This document shows positions 60,004-64,000 of a DNA stretch of 64,000 nucleotides, in pieces. Numbering within the stretch: the stretch's first letter is position 1; the number at the start of each line of letters is the position of its first letter. Location of the stretch: contig JBBSBH010000004.1 of assembly GCA_038251405.1 (NCBI GenBank), positions 62,001 through 126,000 on the forward strand. The letters run 5' to 3'. The position numbers and the translations under genes were made by a program. Below the pieces are notes generated by a model. That model did no database searches. It was given only the letters and a program-made list of their open reading frames with translations, and was not told the origin of the DNA. This stretch comes from JADJLQ01 sp038251405. Its GTDB lineage: Bacteria > Bacteroidota > Bacteroidia > Chitinophagales > Saprospiraceae.

Positions 60004-60018
60004 TTTCAATTAGATTGC

Positions 60019-60759
60019 ATGAGTTTCCTTGAAGATTTTGGCCGGTTTTTGATACTAATTAAAAATGGTTTGGTAAGACCGCCCAACTGGCGCATGTATG
60101 GCAAAGAGTTGGTAAGGCAAATGTATGATATAGGGAATGGGTCATTATTGATCGTGGGGCTGATAGCTATTTTTATAGGAGCTGTTACTGCTGTGCAGTT
60201 TTTATATCAATTAAACGGCACTTTAATTCCCACCTGGTATGTTGGATATATTGTTAGAGATTCTACCATTATAGAATTAGCTCCTACCATTACCTGTTTG
60301 GTTTTAGCAGGAAAAGTGGGCTCTAATATGGCTTCAGAGTTAGGTGGAATGCGCCAAAAGGAACATATTGATGCTATGGAAGTAATGGGTGTAAATACTC
60401 CCTCCTACTTGATAATGCCCAAAATTATAGCAGCCTTAATAGTGATTCCATTATTAGTTGTCATCTCTGCATTCGTAAGTATTATTGGAGGCTACCTGGC
60501 TAGTGTAATGGGTGGGTTCATGAATACACAAGAATATACCCGAGGGTTAAGAGCATTTTTTCTTCCCTATAATTTATGGATGATGCTGGTAAAATCAACT
60601 GTATTTTCTTTCATCCTGACCTCCGTGTCTTGTTATCAAGGTTATTTTGTAAAAGGAGGGAGCATTGAACTTGGCAAAGCCAGCACTAATGCAGTGGTAG
60701 TGAGTAACATACTCATTTTGGTATCAGATTATCTCATCGCCCTATTGTTTACCACATGA
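60019..60759 (+). CDS. MlaE-family ABC permease
   Basis: A 246-residue permease of the MlaE/YrbE family with about six helices. Signatures: GAVTAVQFLYQL and the conserved SELGGMRQKEHIDAMEVMG loop that contacts the ATPase. MlaE moves phospholipids between inner membrane and periplasmic carriers. I chose the ATG at 60019 because it lies just after a promoter box and begins the family-typical short N-terminus; an upstream in-frame ATG (59881) would lie inside the divergent SDR gene. It overlaps the ATPase by 4 bases. An MlaD/MCE substrate-binding gene is not adjacent. Confidence 0.88.
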   Translation: MSFLEDFGRFLILIKNGLVRPPNWRMYGKELVRQMYDIGNGSLLIVGLIAIFIGAVTAVQFLYQLNGTLIPTWYVGYIVRDSTIIELAPTITCLVLAGKVGSNMASELGGMRQKEHIDAMEVMGVNTPSYLIMPKIIAALIVIPLLVVISAFVSIIGGYLASVMGGFMNTQEYTRGLRAFFLPYNLWMMLVKSTVFSFILTSVSCYQGYFVKGGSIELGKASTNAVVVSNILILVSDYLIALLFTT

Positions 60760-61523
60760 TTTTAGCTAAAAATCTGATCAAATCGTTTGGTGATCAACAA
60801 ATCATCAAAGATGTTACTATTGAGTTTGAAACAGGCAAAACTAATTTAGTAATCGGAAGAAGTGGTAGTGGAAAAACCGTGCTACTGAAAATGCTGGTTG
60901 GCCTGATACAACCCAATTCAGGTAAAATTCTATATGATGGTGAAGATTTCTATGAACTGGAAAAGAAGGAGCTATTAGCCTTGCGTATGCGTGTAGGTAT
61001 GCTGTTTCAGGGATCTGCACTTTTTGACTCTATGACGGTAGAACAAAATATTCGCTTCCCACTAGATATGTTTACCAAGAGTACTCGTGCTGAAAAAGAT
61101 AAGCGAGTGAATTATTGCCTTGAAAGAGTAGGCCTTTCAGGAAATAATAAAAAATTCCCGTCTGAAGTAAGTGGTGGAATGCAAAAAAGAGTAGGTATTG
61201 CCAGAGCGATTGTATTACAACCCAGTTATTTATTTTGCGACGAACCCAACTCGGGCCTTGATCCAAAAACTGCCTTATTGATAGATGAACTAATCCATGG
61301 TATCACTGAGGAAAACAATATTACCACCATAATCAATACGCACGATATGAACTCCGTAATGGAAATCGGTGAAACCGTTTCATTTTTGAGTAATGGTGTG
61401 CTCGCCTGGCGAGGGTCAAAATCCGATATATTAAAAAGCGACCATGATGAGTTACATGATTTTATTTTTGCTTCGCCTTTTATTCAGAAATTATTGGATG
61501 AGGCAAATATGACTCCGCCTTAA
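60756..61523 (+). CDS. MlaF-family ABC ATPase
   Basis: A 255-residue ABC ATPase: Walker A GRSGSGKTVLL near residue 35-45, Q-loop FQGSALF, signature VSGGMQKRVGIAR, Walker B YLFCDEPNSGLD and switch NTHDMNS. The VSGGMQKR and CDEPNSGLDP forms are typical of MlaF-type ATPases. It is translationally coupled to the MlaE-like permease by an ATGA overlap. Together they should form a phospholipid transporter of the Mla type that keeps outer membrane asymmetry; the MCE component must be encoded elsewhere. Confidence 0.9.
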   Translation: MILAKNLIKSFGDQQIIKDVTIEFETGKTNLVIGRSGSGKTVLLKMLVGLIQPNSGKILYDGEDFYELEKKELLALRMRVGMLFQGSALFDSMTVEQNIRFPLDMFTKSTRAEKDKRVNYCLERVGLSGNNKKFPSEVSGGMQKRVGIARAIVLQPSYLFCDEPNSGLDPKTALLIDELIHGITEENNITTIINTHDMNSVMEIGETVSFLSNGVLAWRGSKSDILKSDHDELHDFIFASPFIQKLLDEANMTPP

Positions 61524-61524
61524 A

Positions 61525-61558
61525 TAAAAAAGCCCAGACTTGATCAACAAATCCGGGC
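61525..61558 (-). terminator. Minus-strand terminator-like hairpin
   Basis: Bases 61532-61538 pair with 61552-61558. The pairing is complete only in the minus-strand RNA, where the single non-Watson-Crick position is G-U (it would be A-C on the plus strand), and the stem is followed by TTTTTTATTT. The nearest minus-strand gene ends 400 bases away. Confidence 0.6.
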
Positions 61559-61955
61559 AGAAGACTAAGGTCTCAAAATAAGAAAACTACTTCTTTATAA
61601 ACGATTATTGACATGATTATGATGCCGATAACTTTATTTGACTAAACCTAATTTCTGACTCTTGCGTCAGCGTAGCTCATAAAATAATATATTGAAAATT
61701 ATGAATTAGCATTTTAAATGTAACAAATATTCTGCCAAACTCAGTTTCCCCTTAACAATTATTTAAATATATTTTAAAAATAGATTCATACCTTTCTATC
61801 TATCAATTTTATATAGGTTAACTATACTTATAATGTATTTTTTAAAAAATTTGAATACCTTAAATAAATTAATTCTAAGTGACTTCTAAAATGCTTTAAG
61901 TTAAAGCAAAATAATGGATGGAGCTTAATAATCAGATCATTTTCAGACCGGTATT
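61559..61955. other. AT-rich gap after the MlaF-like gene
   Basis: No coding region is visible between the MlaF-like gene and the EamA gene. The right part is AT-rich. The left end holds a minus-strand terminator-like hairpin, so a minus-strand small RNA or a long 3' UTR of the EamA gene could lie here; no promoter can be named with confidence. Confidence 0.45.
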
Positions 61956-62891
61956 CTACCCATGTTTTGTATTACCTATGCGTTCCCTTTTTTTAATAGT
62001 TACCAGTAGGATCCCACATATTACAAATAGAGTGCCGATGATCTGAAAAAAGTCCATTTTTTCACCGAGAAAAAAGTAAGCCAAAATAATAGTACTTACT
62101 GGTCCTATAGCAGATAAAATGGCTGCATTATTTGCACCAATACTTTTTATACCCATGGAAACTAAAAAATTTGGAATTACAGTCGCTATTATCCCAAGCC
62201 ACATTCCGTAAACCACCATATTGCCATGCAAATCATTCAATCCAAATTTTCCAGAAATAATATAGTGAATAAAGACACCTGCAGTAGATGCAATTAGTGA
62301 AAAAGAAGTAAACAATATCGGTGGTACTTTTTTCACCAATCTACCAGTCCCTACAATGTAACCGGCGAATGTAATGGCACATAAAAATATCAAACTACTT
62401 CCCAAAACTAAATGCTCTGGTAAAATCCCCACATGCATCTCATGCCAAAATGTTATTAATAACCCGAAATAACTAAGACCTAATGCCCAAATTTGTTTTC
62501 GATTTATTTTCTCCTTAAATAAGACTGCATTGATCAATACCACGAAGGTGGGATATAAAAATAGAATTAGTCGTTCCAGACCAGCTGTAATAAATTGTAA
62601 TCCTAAGAAATCCAGGAGGCTACTCAGATAATAACCTAAAATCCCCAGAATGAAAATATAAAGCCATTGCCGGGTAGTGGGTAAGTTGCCCTTTGCTTTG
62701 CTAAGAGAAATTAATCCGGTGACTACAAAAAAAGGAAATGCGAAAAGCATTCTCAGGGCAAGAAGTGATATAGCATCAATAGCAGTATCTCTAAAAGCGA
62801 TTTTCACCATTACTGCTTTAGTGGAAAATAGTATGGAACCAAAAAGTATCCATGCATACCCTTTATACTTAGTCTTGCCTGTTTTGTCCAT
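61956..62891 (-). CDS. EamA/DMT-family transporter
   Basis: A 311-residue membrane protein with ten predicted helices in two EamA repeats (AWILFGSILFSTKAVMVKIA starts the first, SSLIFLCAITFAGYIVGTGR the second; the final helix is VICGILLVTIKKRER). The drug/metabolite transporter superfamily exports amino acids and other metabolites; the substrate is unknown. It is encoded alone on the minus strand. Confidence 0.87.
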   Translation of the reverse strand: MDKTGKTKYKGYAWILFGSILFSTKAVMVKIAFRDTAIDAISLLALRMLFAFPFFVVTGLISLSKAKGNLPTTRQWLYIFILGILGYYLSSLLDFLGLQFITAGLERLILFLYPTFVVLINAVLFKEKINRKQIWALGLSYFGLLITFWHEMHVGILPEHLVLGSSLIFLCAITFAGYIVGTGRLVKKVPPILFTSFSLIASTAGVFIHYIISGKFGLNDLHGNMVVYGMWLGIIATVIPNFLVSMGIKSIGANNAAILSAIGPVSTIILAYFFLGEKMDFFQIIGTLFVICGILLVTIKKRERIGNTKHG

Positions 62892-62989
62892 TTGAAATGC
62901 ACAAAATGATACTTTTACTTATAACTACCAGACTAAAGATCCATCAAACTACACGATCAAACGCGCCATAAAGAAACAGTACAAATTGA

Positions 62990-62997
62990 TATCTTTG
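62990..62997 (+). promoter_or_regulatory. -7 promoter box of tRNA-Leu
   Basis: TATCTTTG (TAnnTTTG) ends 8 bases before the first tRNA base. The spacing suits initiation just upstream of the mature 5' end. Confidence 0.55.
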
Positions 62998-63005
62998 CAC
63001 TTTCT

Positions 63006-63087
63006 GCCCGGATGGTGAAATTGGTATACACGTATGCTTGAGGTGCATATGCCGCAAGGTGTGCAGGTTCGAGTCCTGTTTCGGGCA
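63006..63087 (+). tRNA. tRNA-Leu (anticodon GAG)
   Basis: Acceptor GCCCGGA/TTCGGGC, anticodon stem TATGC/GCATA with loop TTGAGGT (GAG), long variable arm GCCGCAAGGTGT, T arm CAGGTTCGAGTCCTG, discriminator A. Class II, as expected for leucine; CCA is not encoded. Confidence 0.96.
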
Positions 63088-63112
63088 CAAGATTATTATT
63101 CTAAGTATTTAT

Positions 63113-63145
63113 AAGTCAATCAGTTAATGGTTGACTTTTTTTATT
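63113..63145 (+). terminator. Terminator of tRNA-Leu
   Basis: AAGTCAA (63113-63119) pairs with TTGACTT (63131-63137), followed by TTTTTTATTT. It lies 25 bases after the tRNA. Confidence 0.75.
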
Positions 63146-63223
63146 TGTCGACTGGTTTCTGAACAAAAATGATACCTTCCAGATATTACAATTCAAGGGA
63201 ATTAATATATATTCCAATCGTTT

Positions 63224-63583
63224 TTGATAACCAACCCTATCAAAAAACTTATAAAATTGGCCTCAGTAATTAACATTGATTTTATTCCAAATCCTAATCC
63301 AGCCAAAAAGGATGTATTGAAACTTCAATTCTCCTTAGCCGCTCAAGATTTTTACAAAGACTTTTGCAGTGAGATCAAATACCAACAGGGCAATAAGACC
63401 TTAGATATTAAATCTGATGGCCGCTTATTCATCATCAATGAAAAAGAATCTATTCAGATCCTTGAGCATGAGGTTAAAATATATAAGCAACTTCAATCCT
63501 CAGAACAGGTAAAATTCATTGCCAGGATTTTTTCTTTATCGGGAAGATCCACCTCCAAGGTATTTGACTTAGTCCCTTTTTAA
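63224..63583 (+). CDS. Unrecognised open reading frame without an ATG
   Basis: A 119-codon frame that I do not recognise. It opens only with TTG, contains no methionine anywhere and has no visible promoter box, so it may be the remnant of a longer gene. The composition (mixed alpha-beta, charged; e.g. KLQFSLAAQDFYKDFCSEI and INEKESIQILEHEVKIYKQL) looks protein-like rather than random, and the frame ends at TAA after DLVPF. No signal peptide or membrane helix is present. The stretch downstream is broken in all frames, which favours a decaying locus. Confidence 0.3.
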   Translation: MITNPIKKLIKLASVINIDFIPNPNPAKKDVLKLQFSLAAQDFYKDFCSEIKYQQGNKTLDIKSDGRLFIINEKESIQILEHEVKIYKQLQSSEQVKFIARIFSLSGRSTSKVFDLVPF

Positions 63584-64000
63584 ATATTGTATAAGTAGGT
63601 CGAAGTCGCAGAAACAGGTTTAATCAAAGACAAACATCAAAAAGAACCCCTGTAGTAAGTATATAGAAGCGGTCATATGGCAAGACAAACCAATCAAAAA
63701 TGTCAACCCGGAAGCTTTATAAGGTGATATGACGAATTGTTTAGACAAAGTAATGGAGGTTACCAGATTCTTTTAAGGAATTGGATGAAGGTTCTCAAAA
63801 CATAGGAATTACCTGCCAGCCGTTTTGGAAAGAATACAAATATTATATCTATCTTTTTTTTGAAAAGCTCAATTGGTCAGATCACGCTAATCTATCGTCA
63901 TGAGTTGACGGGAGGTCGAGAGTTCTCAAATCAACTTACACACAACCTAATGAACTAGCCAGCCCATTGGTCTGTTGATTATTTTTTGAGTTCTTCTTCA
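63584..64000. other. Right-edge region with only broken frames
   Basis: No open frame of useful length. Short protein-like stretches occur in different plus-strand frames, for example LDEGSQNIGITCQPFWKEYK and IGQITLIYRHELTGGREFS, separated by stops. This looks like a degenerate gene or mobile-element remnant, but I cannot name a family. The window ends inside it. Confidence 0.35.

Noticed and set aside
59881..60018. Upstream extension of the MlaE-like protein by 46 residues
   Set aside because: It lies inside the divergent SDR gene and upstream of the -7 box; the ATG at 60019 gives the family-typical N-terminus.
61532..61625. Possible third copy of the hairpin-linker element (GACATGATTATGATGCCGAT resembles the linker)
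   Set aside because: Similarity to the linker is partial, and the flanking hairpin lies too far away (about 50 bases instead of 2-3) and has a different layout.

Overview
The window is a chromosomal stretch of a low-GC (roughly 35-40 percent by eye) Bacteroidota bacterium. The evidence is: C-terminal type IX secretion (T9SS) sorting domains on two secreted proteins, repeated TAnnTTTG (-7) promoter boxes just upstream of genes, few recognisable Shine-Dalgarno sequences, and Bacteroidota-typical families (DUF5916, head GIN domain, PafA phosphatase, MbnP-like lipoproteins). A close iodotyrosine deiodinase homologue, a family known from Haliscomenobacter hydrossis, points to Saprospiria; that placement is inference. 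I see no phage, no intact insertion sequence and no CRISPR array.

Layout. 1-7 kb: small redox and transferase genes and a 1116-residue secreted metalloprotease with five fibronectin type III repeats. 7-16 kb: DNA polymerase III alpha, a DksA/TraR-like protein with a histone-H1-like tail, a GH2 glycosidase, then greA (with an unusual leader) and a HIT protein. 15.9-18.2 kb: an ExbB/unknown/ExbD/ExbD energy-transducing operon, then tRNA-Ser, tatD and a viroplasmin-RNase H protein. 20.2-33.5 kb: the information-processing cluster on the minus strand, reading tRNA-Thr, Tyr, Gly, Thr, tuf, tRNA-Trp, secE, nusG, rplK, rplA, rplJ, rplL, rpoB, rpoC. Apart from tRNA-Trp this is the same order and the same anticodons as the E. 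coli thrU-tyrU-glyT-thrT-tufB-secE-nusG-rpl-rpoBC region.

33.7-40.7 kb: a PafA-type phosphatase, then a five-gene minus-strand set that I rate the most interesting system here: a coiled-coil protein, a membrane-tethered PspA-like coiled-coil protein, an ABC solute-binding protein fused to an OmpA peptidoglycan-binding domain, a permease and an ATPase. 40.9-44.1 kb: an arginine deiminase-type hydrolase, a hotdog thioesterase, a YihY membrane protein and UbiX. 44.1-44.4 kb: a two-copy hairpin-linker-hairpin element in a gene-free stretch. 44.6-47.4 kb: a diheme MauG/MbnH-type peroxidase with two MbnP-like lipoproteins, which suggests a copper-site maturation module.

47.5-64 kb: DnaQ-like exonuclease, ApbE, TerC, an Omp28-like T9SS protein, a GIN-domain protein, a YkoF-like protein, an MFS transporter, a DUF5916 protein, FabG, an M43 metalloprotease lipoprotein, the iodotyrosine deiodinase-like nitroreductase with an SDR enzyme, an MlaE/MlaF ABC pair, an EamA transporter and tRNA-Leu. 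The last ~800 bases hold only a Met-less reading frame and broken frames that I do not recognise.
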